DNA of 64,000 nt from JACVRW01 sp963764665 (lineage in GTDB: Bacteria > Actinomycetota > Thermoleophilia > Solirubrobacterales > Thermoleophilaceae): positions 1 through 64,000 of the forward strand of contig CAVXTL010000012.1 in assembly GCA_963764665.1 (NCBI GenBank), read 5' to 3'. Position numbers and translations under genes: made by a program. Shown piece after piece: positions 31,089 through 38,883 of this stretch (within the stretch, counting starts at the first letter, position 1; every line of letters starts with the position of its first letter). Under the pieces are notes generated by a model that did no database searches, had not been told where the DNA came from, and saw only the letters and a list, made by a program, of their open reading frames with translations.

Positions 31089-31382
31089 TCAGGCCTGCTC
31101 GAGCGGGGCCATGGTGAGCCCCGCCTGCTCGAGCTGCTCCCAGTAGAGCTCGGCCGGCTCGCGCTGCCCCGTCCAGACAACGGCGCGCCCGCTGCGGTGG
31201 ATCGTGTTGGCCATGGCCATCCCGCCGTCGTACGACACGCCGGGCAGCACGCGAGCCAGCGCCTGTGCCACGCCCTCGAAGGTGTTGTGGTCGTCGTTCA
31301 GCACGATCACGCGCCAGCTGCCCCCCAGGCCGCTGTCCGGTCCCGCCACGCGCGGCATCTCCACTGTGGAGCCGCCGCTCAC
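31089..31382 (-). CDS. clpS: ATP-dependent Clp protease adaptor ClpS
   Basis: A 97-residue adaptor that binds N-degron substrates and passes them to ClpA/ClpC for degradation. The ClpS core is clear: WRVIVLNDDHNTFEGVAQAL (~23-42, including the NDD-x-NT loop that holds the N-terminal residue), MAMANTIHRSGRAVV and a C-terminal REPAELYWEQLEQAGL. The first ~20 residues are disordered, as usual. The GTG start overlaps the stop of the MBL hydrolase gene (GTGA). Confidence 0.92.
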   Translation of the reverse strand: MSGGSTVEMPRVAGPDSGLGGSWRVIVLNDDHNTFEGVAQALARVLPGVSYDGGMAMANTIHRSGRAVVWTGQREPAELYWEQLEQAGLTMAPLEQA

Positions 31383-32221
31383 CTTGCGCCCGCCTCCTCG
31401 CGCTTGCGCCAGTAGCGGTCGAGGCCCTGGTAGAGCTGCTCGGGCGGCGCCGCCTGCTCGAAGCTGGCCTGGGCCTCAGGGGTCATGTGCTCGGACAGCC
31501 GCTCGCGCATGGCGGCCACGAACCCCGCCTCGTCGTTGTCGCGGGCGAGCTCGCCCTGCGTGCGCAGGCCCTCGCGCACGCCCGCGATCTGCTCGGCCAC
31601 GTCGGCGTGGCGGCCGAAGTGCGTGAGGCAGAGGGCCGTGGGATCCCACCCCTCGAGCGTCCGCAGCGACTCCTCCCAGAGCTCGAGGTCGATATCGGGC
31701 GGAGGCGTGGGCGGGACGGTGAATCCGTGCGGAGGGACCCGCACGCCGGCCACGTCCCCCACGTAGGCGTCGCCGGAGGCCTCCTCCAGATACGACACGT
31801 GATGGGACGCGTGACCGGGCGTGTAGGCCACCCGGAACCCCTCCACGACCTCGCCACCCGACAGCGTGCGCACGCGCGCCTCGTCCACCGGCGCCACCTC
31901 GCCCCAGAGGCGCTCCATGTCGTCCCCGTAGAGGCGCGCCGCGCTCTTCAGGAGCTTGGACGGGTCGATCAGGTGGGGCGCGCCGCGCTCGTGCACGTAC
32001 ACCACCAGCTCCGGGAAGCGGCGGCACAGAACGCCCGAGGCGCCGGCGTGATCGAGGTGGATGTGGGTGAGCAGGAGCACGCGCGGCTCCACCGCTCCGA
32101 GCTCCGCCAGGAGCGTCTCCACGCCTGTGGACGGGCCCGGATCCACGATCACGCCGTCCTGCTCGTAGGCGCAGATCACTCGGTCCCGGCCGAGGTGCAT
32201 CACGTCGATCGGCCTGCTCAC
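31379..32221 (-). CDS. metallo-beta-lactamase-fold hydrolase
   Basis: A 280-residue hydrolase of the MBL superfamily. THIHLDHAG (~53-61) supplies the H-x-H-x-D-H zinc ligands; later ligands are TPGHASHH (~136-143), YVGDVAG (Asp) and LTHFGRH. A helical C-terminus after residue ~200 (DVAEQIAGVREGLRTQGELAR) is typical of a bacterial subgroup of unknown substrate. It is co-translated with clpS and transcribed away from ecm across a 26-base gap. A thioester, lactone or phosphodiester substrate cannot be distinguished. Confidence 0.82.
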   Translation of the reverse strand: MSRPIDVMHLGRDRVICAYEQDGVIVDPGPSTGVETLLAELGAVEPRVLLLTHIHLDHAGASGVLCRRFPELVVYVHERGAPHLIDPSKLLKSAARLYGDDMERLWGEVAPVDEARVRTLSGGEVVEGFRVAYTPGHASHHVSYLEEASGDAYVGDVAGVRVPPHGFTVPPTPPPDIDLELWEESLRTLEGWDPTALCLTHFGRHADVAEQIAGVREGLRTQGELARDNDEAGFVAAMRERLSEHMTPEAQASFEQAAPPEQLYQGLDRYWRKREEAGAR

Positions 32222-32234
32222 GAGCCTTCGACCT

Positions 32235-32240
32235 TACAAT
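32235..32240 (+). promoter_or_regulatory. -10 element, leaderless start of ecm
   Basis: TACAAT is followed by seven bases and the GTG at 32248. The 26-base gap to the divergent MBL gene leaves no room for a leader. Confidence 0.45.
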
Positions 32241-32247
32241 CCCCGGT

Positions 32248-34242
32248 GTGAGCGGGCCCGCACACAGACTCCCGGAGCCCGATAGCCCGTGGGTGATGCG
32301 CACCTATGCGGGCCATTCGTCGGCCCGCGAGTCGAACGAGCTGTACCGGCGCAACCTCGCCAAGGGCCAGACCGGGCTGTCGGTGGCCTTCGACCTGCCC
32401 ACCCAGACCGGCTACGACCCGGACCACGAGCTCGCTCGCGGCGAGGTCGGCAAGGTCGGGGTCTCGATCGCGCACAAGGGCGACATGCACGCCCTGCTCG
32501 ACGGCATCCCGCTGGACGCGATGAACACGTCGATGACGATCAACGCCACCGCGGCCTGGCTGCTCGCGCTGTACATGACCGTGGCGGACGAGAACGACGT
32601 GGACATGCACGCCCTCCAGGGCACCACGCAGAACGACATCATCAAGGAGTTCCTCTCGCGCGGGACCTACGCGTTCCCGCCCGAGCCCTCGATGCGGCTG
32701 ATCGCCGACATGATCGCGTTCACGGTCGACGAGGTGCCCAGGTGGAACCCGATCAACATCTGCTCCTACCACCTCCAGGAGGCGGGAGCGACGCCGGTAC
32801 AGGAGACCGCGTATGCGCTCTCGACCGCGATGGCCGTGCTCGACCGCGTACGCGAGCGGGTGCCGGAGGAGACCTTCCCACGCGTTTTCGGCCGGCTGTC
32901 CTTCTTCGTGAACGCCGGCATCCGCTTCGTGGAGGAGCACGCCAAGCTGCGCGCGATGGGCCGGCTCTGGGAGGAGCTCGGCCGCGAGCGCTACGGCGTC
33001 GAGGATCCCAAGCTGCTGCGCTTCCGCTACGGCGTGCAGGTCAACTCGCTCGGCCTGACCGAGTCCCAGCCCGAGAACAACATCATCCGGATCGTGCTCG
33101 AGGCGCTCGCGGTCACGATGGGCCGCGACGCCCGCGCCCGCGCGCTCCAGCTCCCGGCCTGGAACGAGGCGCTCGGCCTGCCGCGGCCCTGGGACCAGCA
33201 GTGGTCCCTGCGCATCCAGCAGATCCTGGCCTACGAGACCGATCTGCTCGACTACCCCGACATCTTCGAGGGCTCGAAGGTGATGGACGGCCTCGTTGAG
33301 GAGCTGACCGAGGGCGCCCGCGCGGAGATGGCCGTGGTGGCCGAGCGCGGCGGCGCCGTGGAGGCCGTCCCGTATATGAAGACGCAGCTGGTGGAGTCGC
33401 ACCGCGAGCGCGTTCGCCGGATCGAGGCGGGCGAGCTCAAGGTGATCGGCCAGAACGTCTACACGGAGGCCGAGCCGTCTCCGCTCCAGGAGGGCGAGGA
33501 CGGCGGCATCATGCGCGTGGACAAGGCGGTGGAGCGCTCGGCGATCGACGCGCTCGAGCGCTGGCGCGAGCAGCGCGACGCCGCTGCGGTGGAGCGCTCG
33601 CTCGAGGAGCTGCGCGCGGCGGCGGCCGACGAATCGATCAACGTCATGCACGCCACGCTGGCCGCGGCGCGCGCCGGGGTGACCACCGGCGAGTGGGCGG
33701 CGGCCCTGCGCGGAGTGTTCGGCGAGTACCGCGCCCCCACCGGCGTGGCCGACGCCGCGGCCGCCACGAGCGACGACGAGCTCGAGGACCTCCGTGAGCG
33801 CGTGGAGCGAGTGTCGGAGGGGCTCGGCCGGCGGATCAAGATCCTTGTGGGCAAGCCCGGGCTCGACGGCCACTCGAACGGCGCGGAGCAGATCGCGGTG
33901 CGGGCGCGCGACGCCGGCATGGACGTGGTCTACGAGGGCATCCGCCTGACGCCGGCGCGCATCGCGCGGACCGCCGTGGACGAGGGCGTGCACGTGGTCG
34001 GCCTCTCGATCCTCTCCGGCTCCCACGCCGAGCTGATCCCGAGCGTGCTCGACGAGCTGCGGGCTGCCGGCGCGAACGTGCCCGTGGTCGTCGGCGGGAT
34101 CATCCCCAAGGCCGACGAGGAGGCGCTGCTCGCCGCCGGGGTCGCACGCGTCTACACGCCCAAGGACTTCCAGGTGAGCCGGATCATGGGCGACATCGTG
34201 GAGCTGGTGGCACAGCACCACGGCGTGGCAGCAGCCGCCTGA
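32248..34242 (+). CDS. ecm: B12-dependent acyl-CoA mutase, ethylmalonyl-CoA mutase type
   Basis: A 664-residue single-chain coenzyme-B12 mutase. The catalytic barrel opens PWVMRTYAGHSSARESNELY, with AKGQTGLSVAFDLPTQTGYD and MNTSMTINATAAWLLALY, and the C-terminal B12 domain has the DGHSNG (D-x-H-x-x-G) base-off motif near residue 540. NSLGLTESQPENNIIRI and LPRPWDQQWSLRIQQILA closely match, from memory, ethylmalonyl-CoA mutase (MeaA/Ecm), which isomerises ethylmalonyl-CoA to methylsuccinyl-CoA; methylmalonyl-CoA mutase is the alternative. The nearby ccr supports Ecm. Start GTG with TACAAT seven bases upstream. Confidence 0.9.
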   Translation: MSGPAHRLPEPDSPWVMRTYAGHSSARESNELYRRNLAKGQTGLSVAFDLPTQTGYDPDHELARGEVGKVGVSIAHKGDMHALLDGIPLDAMNTSMTINATAAWLLALYMTVADENDVDMHALQGTTQNDIIKEFLSRGTYAFPPEPSMRLIADMIAFTVDEVPRWNPINICSYHLQEAGATPVQETAYALSTAMAVLDRVRERVPEETFPRVFGRLSFFVNAGIRFVEEHAKLRAMGRLWEELGRERYGVEDPKLLRFRYGVQVNSLGLTESQPENNIIRIVLEALAVTMGRDARARALQLPAWNEALGLPRPWDQQWSLRIQQILAYETDLLDYPDIFEGSKVMDGLVEELTEGARAEMAVVAERGGAVEAVPYMKTQLVESHRERVRRIEAGELKVIGQNVYTEAEPSPLQEGEDGGIMRVDKAVERSAIDALERWREQRDAAAVERSLEELRAAAADESINVMHATLAAARAGVTTGEWAAALRGVFGEYRAPTGVADAAAATSDDELEDLRERVERVSEGLGRRIKILVGKPGLDGHSNGAEQIAVRARDAGMDVVYEGIRLTPARIARTAVDEGVHVVGLSILSGSHAELIPSVLDELRAAGANVPVVVGGIIPKADEEALLAAGVARVYTPKDFQVSRIMGDIVELVAQHHGVAAAA

Positions 34243-34245
34243 CGG

Positions 34246-34273
34246 TTGAAGTTGTCCGGTCTGTAGTTATTTT
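34246..34273 (+). promoter_or_regulatory. candidate promoter before membrane protein gene
   Basis: TTGAAG (34246-34251) and TATTTT (34268-34273), 16 bases apart, in an unusually A+T-rich 38-base gap; seven bases separate the -10 from the ATG at 34281. AAAGG directly touches the ATG, too close for a normal ribosome site, which again suggests a leaderless start. Confidence 0.4.
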
Positions 34274-34280
34274 GTAAAGG

Positions 34281-35003
34281 ATGAGCGGGGGAACGCTGCG
34301 GACGGTTCGGCTGCGGCACGCCATTCCACTGGCAGCGGTCATCGCGATCGCCGGCCTTCTGATCGCCGCGGTGGCCACCGCCGAGGTGCTCGCGCGCGGC
34401 GAGCTGCTGCCGTACTCGCCCATGACCGTGGAGCGCGTGGAGGTCCTGGGCGGCATCGAGCTGTGGGTGGCGCGCGAGTCGCTCGTGCGCCTGGACATCC
34501 TCAACGGCGCGATCCTCGCCCTGGGCGGCCTCGTGGCGTTCCTGACGGCCGCGCGCATCGGGCGGCGCGTGCCGCGCACGTTCCGCTTCTTCGTCCTGCT
34601 GGGCCTCGGACTGACGTATCTCGCGCTCGACGAGATGCTGGCCCTGCACGAGACGATCGGCTACAACCTCGAGTTCCTCGCAGACGTGCCGGGCACCAAC
34701 TCGCCGGAGGACGTGGTCTTCGCCCTCTACGCAGTGCCCGCGGTGGCCTTCTTCTACGTGTACCGGGACCTGATCGCGGTCTCGGTCTGGGGCGCGCGGC
34801 TCGTGGTCCTGGGCGTGGCCCTGTTCGGTGCGGCAGCGGTGCTCGACGTGCTCGACGCCATCGTGGACGAGCAGTGGGTCGAGCCGCCCGGATCGGCGGC
34901 GCTCGCGGCAGGGTTCGCCCTGGTGGCGGCACGCCACCTTGCTAGCTTGCCCCCGGATGCGGGCGACACCGGACGAGATCGGTCGTCGACTGCGACAGCG
35001 TGA
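34281..35003 (+). CDS. membrane protein with DE-x4-HE motif, between ecm and meaB
   Basis: A 240-residue membrane protein with about six helices (AVIAIAGLLIAAVATAEVL, ILALGGLVAFLTAARI, FFVLLGLGLTYLALDEML and others). An acidic-histidine motif LALDEMLALHETIG (~118-131) lies at a helix end and could bind a metal or be catalytic; I do not recognise the family. It starts 38 bases after ecm and its last 47 bases overlap the meaB gene in another frame, so the three genes are arranged as a unit. A link to acyl-CoA metabolism is not evident from sequence. Confidence 0.75.
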   Translation: MSGGTLRTVRLRHAIPLAAVIAIAGLLIAAVATAEVLARGELLPYSPMTVERVEVLGGIELWVARESLVRLDILNGAILALGGLVAFLTAARIGRRVPRTFRFFVLLGLGLTYLALDEMLALHETIGYNLEFLADVPGTNSPEDVVFALYAVPAVAFFYVYRDLIAVSVWGARLVVLGVALFGAAAVLDVLDAIVDEQWVEPPGSAALAAGFALVAARHLASLPPDAGDTGRDRSSTATA

Positions 35004-35913
35004 TCGCGCGGCGGCCCCCGCGGCGCTCAACCTGATCGAGGACCGCACGCCGAACGGCCGCGAGGCCACGGCCGAGCTCCTGGCCGAGCTGTCCCCGTCG
35101 GCGCTCGGCGGGGAGGCACCGGCCCACCTGATCGGGGTCACGGGGCCGCCCGGGGCCGGCAAGTCCTCGCTGCTCTCCTGCCTCGTGCAGGTCTGGCGCG
35201 CGCGTGGGCGCACCGTGGCCGTGCTCGCGGTGGACCCCTCGTCGAAGCGCTCGGGCGGCGCCCTCCTCGGCGATCGCGCCCGCATAGACCACGACCCCCA
35301 CGACGACGGGGTGCTGATCCGGTCCACCGCAGCCGGCGGGCGGCTCGGCGGGCTGGCCGCACCCACGCGCGAGGCCGCCGAGGCGCTCGCGCCCGCCTTC
35401 GACGTGGTCGTGGTCGAGACCGTCGGTGTGGGACAGTCGGAGACCGACGTGGAGGAGGTCTGCGACACGGTTGCGGTGGTGGTCCAGCCGGGCTCCGGCG
35501 ACGTGCTGCAGTTCCTCAAGGCCGGCATCATGGAGGTGCCTGACGTGCTCGTGGTGACCAAGGCCGACCTCGGCGCTCCGGCCGACCGGGCGCGGCGCGA
35601 CCTCCAGCAGGCCGTGGGAGCGGTAGGAGCCGGCAAGGTGCCCGTGCTGGCGGTGTCGTGCATCCCGCCGCCGGCCGGCGTTGAGGAGCTCGCCGACGCG
35701 CTGGACGCGCACGGGGAGAGCCTCGACCCGGAGGCCCGCAGGCCACGGGCACGCCGGCTCTCCGCCCTGCGAGAGCTCACCGCCGAGCACGGCGAGCGGG
35801 CGCTCCGGACGCTGGGCGGCAGGCGCCAGGCGGAGCGCCTCCTGGCGGATCAGGACCCGAAGGCCGGCACCGCCGAGCTGGTGGCGCTGCTCGAGCGGAG
35901 GATCGAGGCCTGA
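34957..35913 (+). CDS. meaB: MeaB/ArgK-type G3E GTPase, mutase chaperone
   Basis: A 318-residue GTPase that protects and reloads B12-dependent acyl-CoA mutases. Motifs: Walker A GVTGPPGAGKSSL (~60-72), VDPSSKRSGGALLGDRARI (~92-110, family signature), VVVETVGVGQSETDVEE (~151-167, switch region) and VTKAD (~200-204, base specificity). Full family length. The ATG choice keeps the N-terminal helix seen in relatives and creates a 47-base overlap with the preceding membrane gene. It is two genes from ecm, its probable client. Confidence 0.92.
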   Translation: MRATPDEIGRRLRQRDRAAAPAALNLIEDRTPNGREATAELLAELSPSALGGEAPAHLIGVTGPPGAGKSSLLSCLVQVWRARGRTVAVLAVDPSSKRSGGALLGDRARIDHDPHDDGVLIRSTAAGGRLGGLAAPTREAAEALAPAFDVVVVETVGVGQSETDVEEVCDTVAVVVQPGSGDVLQFLKAGIMEVPDVLVVTKADLGAPADRARRDLQQAVGAVGAGKVPVLAVSCIPPPAGVEELADALDAHGESLDPEARRPRARRLSALRELTAEHGERALRTLGGRRQAERLLADQDPKAGTAELVALLERRIEA

Positions 35914-36065
35914 TGCTCCTCCGCCAGATCGCACTGCTGACCGGCGTGGTGGTGGTCACGACGCTGGTGGCGGAGCTGGCCGGAGCGGCCAACCTGGGCG
36001 TGTCGCTGGGCATCGCCCAGGTCGCCTTCGCCATCGTGCTCGTGGCCATCCTCAGTCGCGGCTGA
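35913..36065 (+). CDS. 50-residue two-helix membrane protein
   Basis: A very short gene whose ATG shares a base with the meaB stop (TGATG). The product begins MLLRQIALLTGVVVVTTLV, continues through a short AELAGAANLG turn and a second helix, and ends LVAILSRG. Two hydrophobic helices and tight coupling with meaB support a real gene, but its size and low-complexity Val/Ala/Leu content leave doubt. Its end overlaps the mobA-like stop on the other strand by 14 bases. Confidence 0.55.
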   Translation: MLLRQIALLTGVVVVTTLVAELAGAANLGVSLGIAQVAFAIVLVAILSRG

Positions 36066-36609
36066 GCAGCTCCTCGGCCTCGGCCAGGTCCTCCGGCGTG
36101 TTCACGCTTCGCACGAGCGCGGGGGGCAGCGCCACGTGCACCGGGCCGAGCGCCTCGACGGTGTCGGTGAGCGGCGCGTCCGGAGGCGCCGCCAGCAGCG
36201 GCTCGAGCGCCGCGGGGGCGTAGAGCGCGAAGGTGGGCTGGAGCCGGCCGTCGGCCACCGCCACCACCGCCGGCGACGCAGCGGCGGCCTGGAGCAGCGT
36301 CAGGCACGCGTCGGCCGTGACGAACGGCATGTCGGCCGCGCACACGAGCACCGGCCCATCGGCCTCAGTGAGGGCGTGGACGATCCCCGTGAGGGGGTGC
36401 CGCGGCTCGGCGGGCTCGTCCCAGCGCTCGAGCCCGGGCAGGGCGGGAAGCTCCGTGTCGGCCTTGCAGACGACCACCACGCGCCCGCAGGCGCCGGCGA
36501 GGGCGGAGATCGGATAGCTCAGGAGCGGCCTGCCGGCCACCTCCACGGCGGCCTTCGAGCCGCGTCCGAGCCTACTTCCCGACCCGCCCGCCAAAACCGC
36601 ACCGATCAC
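36052..36609 (-). CDS. mobA: MobA-like nucleotidyltransferase
   Basis: A 185-residue nucleotidyltransferase of the MobA type, which attaches GMP to molybdopterin. The NTP-binding loop GAVLAGGSGSRLGRGSKAAVE (~3-23), PLLSYPISAL, the metal Asp in CAADMPFV (~91-98) and the late VRSVNTPEDLAEAE match molybdenum cofactor guanylyltransferases; CTP-specific MocA is the alternative. No other molybdenum gene is seen in the window. The start is GTG with TACCCT eight bases upstream. Divergent from the GNAT gene. Confidence 0.78.
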   Translation of the reverse strand: MIGAVLAGGSGSRLGRGSKAAVEVAGRPLLSYPISALAGACGRVVVVCKADTELPALPGLERWDEPAEPRHPLTGIVHALTEADGPVLVCAADMPFVTADACLTLLQAAAASPAVVAVADGRLQPTFALYAPAALEPLLAAPPDAPLTDTVEALGPVHVALPPALVRSVNTPEDLAEAEELLSRD

Positions 36610-36679
36610 CGGGCGGGAGGGTACGCAAGGGCGCTTCGCAGCGCCCGCGGAGCCCCCTCTCGCAGCTACGCTGCGGCGG
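36610..36679. promoter_or_regulatory. 70-base divergent region with two hairpins
   Basis: Between the divergent mobA-like and GNAT genes lie GGGCGCT-TCGC-AGCGCCC (7-bp stem) and CGCAGC-TAC-GCTGCG (6-bp stem). The second contains TACGCT (36667-36672), seven bases before the GNAT ATG, a possible -10. The hairpins may be operators or simply compositional. Confidence 0.4.
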
Positions 36680-37348
36680 ATGGGAGCTCCCGATCGAGTC
36701 GGTCACGTGGTTCGGCGCGTGCGCTCCGACGGGCTCGGCGCCGCCGCCAGGCATTCCCTCGACCTGGCGCGTGCGCACCTCTATCTCGTGGAGGAGCACG
36801 TCTGGTACCAGCTCGACGTGGCCGGAGAGCGCCCGCGCCGCGAGCTGCCCGAGGACGTCCGGCTCATCCGCGCCGGCGACGACCGGCTCTCCGGCGCCGT
36901 GAAGATGGGCCAGCGGCTCGAGGAGGTGCGCGACCGCCGCGCCGCGGGCAACGACCTGTGGCTGGCCGAGGACGAGGGCGGGCCGCTGTTCCGGTGCTGG
37001 ATCTACCGGCGCCGGGCGCCCGTGCTGGCGGCACCCGGCGGCTGGCTCGAGATCCCCGCAGAGAGCGTCGTCCTCGAGGACTCCGCCACCACCCCGCGGG
37101 CCCGCGGCCGCGGCATAGCCCCGGGCGCCTGGACGGCCATCGCCGACTCGCTCCGGGACGAGGGCCTGACGCACATGATCACCAAGGTCGGCGTGGAGAA
37201 CGAGGCCTCGCGCAGGGCGGTGGTCAAGGCGGGCTTCCGCGAGATCGGGGTCATGCGCCTGGTCAAGGCGGGGCCGCGCAAGCGGACCACGGTGGCCCAG
37301 CCGGCGCCCGGCCTCGGCGCCGAGCTTGCTGAGCGGCTGACCGGCTAG
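36680..37348 (+). CDS. GNAT-family N-acetyltransferase
   Basis: A 222-residue acetyltransferase. The acetyl-CoA loop is RARGRGIAPGAWTAIADSL (~141-159; Q/R-x-x-G-x-G/A motif), preceded by strand SVVLEDSATTP and followed by MITKVGVENEASRRAVVKAG (motif B helix with Asn) and FREIGVMRLVKAG. The first ~100 residues form an unrecognised mixed region (DLARAHLYLVEEHVWYQLDV; KMGQRLEEVRDRRAAGNDLW). Substrate unknown. Ends nine bases from the convergent glycosyltransferase stop. Confidence 0.8.
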   Translation: MGAPDRVGHVVRRVRSDGLGAAARHSLDLARAHLYLVEEHVWYQLDVAGERPRRELPEDVRLIRAGDDRLSGAVKMGQRLEEVRDRRAAGNDLWLAEDEGGPLFRCWIYRRRAPVLAAPGGWLEIPAESVVLEDSATTPRARGRGIAPGAWTAIADSLRDEGLTHMITKVGVENEASRRAVVKAGFREIGVMRLVKAGPRKRTTVAQPAPGLGAELAERLTG

Positions 37349-37356
37349 GCCGCCGA

Positions 37357-38271
37357 CTACTGTCGAAAGAAGCGGCGGCGCGCGAGGTCGATCGCCTCGT
37401 GGGGCGTGTCGGCCAGGGTGAAGAGACGGTGCCGGTAGCGCTGCGAGAGCCCCGGGATGGCGGTGGCCACCGGCAGCCCGAGGCGTACCCGCCACGGGTC
37501 GGAGGAGCGCCTCCAGTTGCGCCGGCGGGAGGCGAAGAGGCGCTCGTGACGACTCTTGAGGCTCGCGTAGAGCTCCGCGTGGCGTTCCGCGCCCCGCGAG
37601 AACTGGCGGCCGGCTTGGAGCCGGTAGTTGAGCACCGGCTCGTCCACGCCCGCGCCGCGATAGCCGGCCTCGGCCAGCGCCATCCAGAGATCCCAGTCCT
37701 GGAACGGGCCGGGCAGGCTCCATCCGCCGACCGCCACCAGCGCGTCCCGCCTGATCAGGCTCGCGTAGGGGATGTTGTTGAAGTAGGTGATGCGCCATGG
37801 ATCGAGCGTGCCGGCACGGCCGCGCTCGGCCCGCTCCACCTCGCCGAACAGCCGCACGCTCCCCCACACCGCGGCCACGTCCGGGCGCGAGTCCAGCTCA
37901 GCCACCAGCGTGCTCAGCGCGCCGGGCAGCACGGCGTCGTCCGCGTCGAGCGGGAAGACGTATGGCGCCCGGGTGGCCGCCACACCGGCCATCCGGGCCG
38001 CCGAGGTGCCGCCGTTGCGCTGGTGGATCACCGTGTGGCCCGCCTCAGCCAGCCCGTCGAGCACTCGCAGCGTGTGCGCGTCGGTGGAGCCGTCGTCGAC
38101 CACCACCAGCTCGCAGGGCTCCTGCGCGGTCACCGACGCCACCGCCTCGGCGATCGTGGCGCCGTCGTCGAGGCACGGGATCATCACCGCCACACGGGGC
38201 CATGCCGGCGGCGCGCTGCGGGGGCGGGTGGCGGGCGAGGAGCTCATCGGCGGGCCCGGCGAACATCGCAC
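37357..38271 (-). CDS. family 2 glycosyltransferase
   Basis: A GT-A-fold glycosyltransferase of about 304 residues (296 from ATG 38247, which gives a better N-terminus). RVAVMIPCLDDGATIAEAV, ELVVVDDGSTD, the DxD-type metal motif PLDADD (~117-122 in the long form) and a late QDWDLWMALAEAGYRG (catalytic E/D-W region) are all present. It lacks membrane helices at the C-terminus. It likely transfers a sugar to a lipid or surface glycan; donor and acceptor are unknown. It is isolated from the main polysaccharide cluster and follows repeat copy 2. Confidence 0.85.
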   Translation of the reverse strand: MRCSPGPPMSSSPATRPRSAPPAWPRVAVMIPCLDDGATIAEAVASVTAQEPCELVVVDDGSTDAHTLRVLDGLAEAGHTVIHQRNGGTSAARMAGVAATRAPYVFPLDADDAVLPGALSTLVAELDSRPDVAAVWGSVRLFGEVERAERGRAGTLDPWRITYFNNIPYASLIRRDALVAVGGWSLPGPFQDWDLWMALAEAGYRGAGVDEPVLNYRLQAGRQFSRGAERHAELYASLKSRHERLFASRRRNWRRSSDPWRVRLGLPVATAIPGLSQRYRHRLFTLADTPHEAIDLARRRFFRQ

Positions 38272-38313
38272 CCCCGGCCGCCCGCCACGTGTCGAAGCTG
38301 TGAACCCGCCGAA

Positions 38314-38444
38314 CTAGTGACCTGAGTCGGAGGTTCGGCATCATCTTCCCGGCCGGCTGAGCGTGGCTGACGGTTGACTGCGACCGGAGGCGTACTCGAG
38401 AGTACGGCGAGGTCGCCGGCGATCGTCAGGCGCGTTCAGACGCC
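38314..38444. repeat. 131-bp dispersed repeat, copy 2
   Basis: Matches 14235-14365 with about 13 differences and no gaps. As with copy 1 it lies between two minus-strand genes in the same orientation, here the lipoprotein (stop 38477) and the glycosyltransferase (start 38271 or 38247). It fills most of the 205-base gap, the longest in the window. The identical core carries the CGTACT/AGTACG stem and the TCGCCGGCGA palindrome. Confidence 0.8.
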
Positions 38445-38476
38445 GGGAAGGTGCGCTCGACCAACGACTCAGGGCA

Positions 38477-38878
38477 CTAGCGCAGGGCCTCGAATCGCCA
38501 TTCGCCCTCGACCCTCCTCAGCTCGAGGGCCTCGTCCAGCGGCCGGCGCCCCTCCACCTCGGTCCGCAGCCGGGCCACCGCCCTCCCTCCGCCGTCGCGC
38601 AGGGCGATCCCCCTCAGCGCGATCCGCGGCTCGCGCACCCGCGCCAGGCGCGCGCGGACGCGTCGTGCGCAGGCGTCGCCGCCCATGCGGTCGCGAGCCG
38701 CCCGCGTGAGCAGGTCCTCGCAGACCGTGGAGCCGTCGCTGCGGCCGGTGGCCAGCTCCAGCTGGCGCACCACCACCTCGATCTCACGAGCGGCCCCGCT
38801 CGCCCTGACGGGCTCCTCGTCACCCCCCAGCGAACACCCCGGCAGCAGCGCGAGCGCGCAAATCGCCGCCCACCTCAT
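38477..38878 (-). CDS. small lipoprotein, unknown function
   Basis: A 133-residue exported protein: signal AAICALALLPGC with a lipobox Cys at ~15, then helices with EIEVVVRQLELATG and TVCEDLLTRAARDRMG (possible disulfide between Cys ~53 and Cys ~70), and a C-terminal sheet (ALRDGGGRAVARLRTEVEG, then LELRRVEGEWRFEAL) like the NTF2-like lipoproteins common in actinobacteria. Divergent from the next gene with only five bases between start codons. No function assigned. Confidence 0.7.
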   Translation of the reverse strand: MRWAAICALALLPGCSLGGDEEPVRASGAAREIEVVVRQLELATGRSDGSTVCEDLLTRAARDRMGGDACARRVRARLARVREPRIALRGIALRDGGGRAVARLRTEVEGRRPLDEALELRRVEGEWRFEALR

Positions 38879-38883
38879 CGGCG

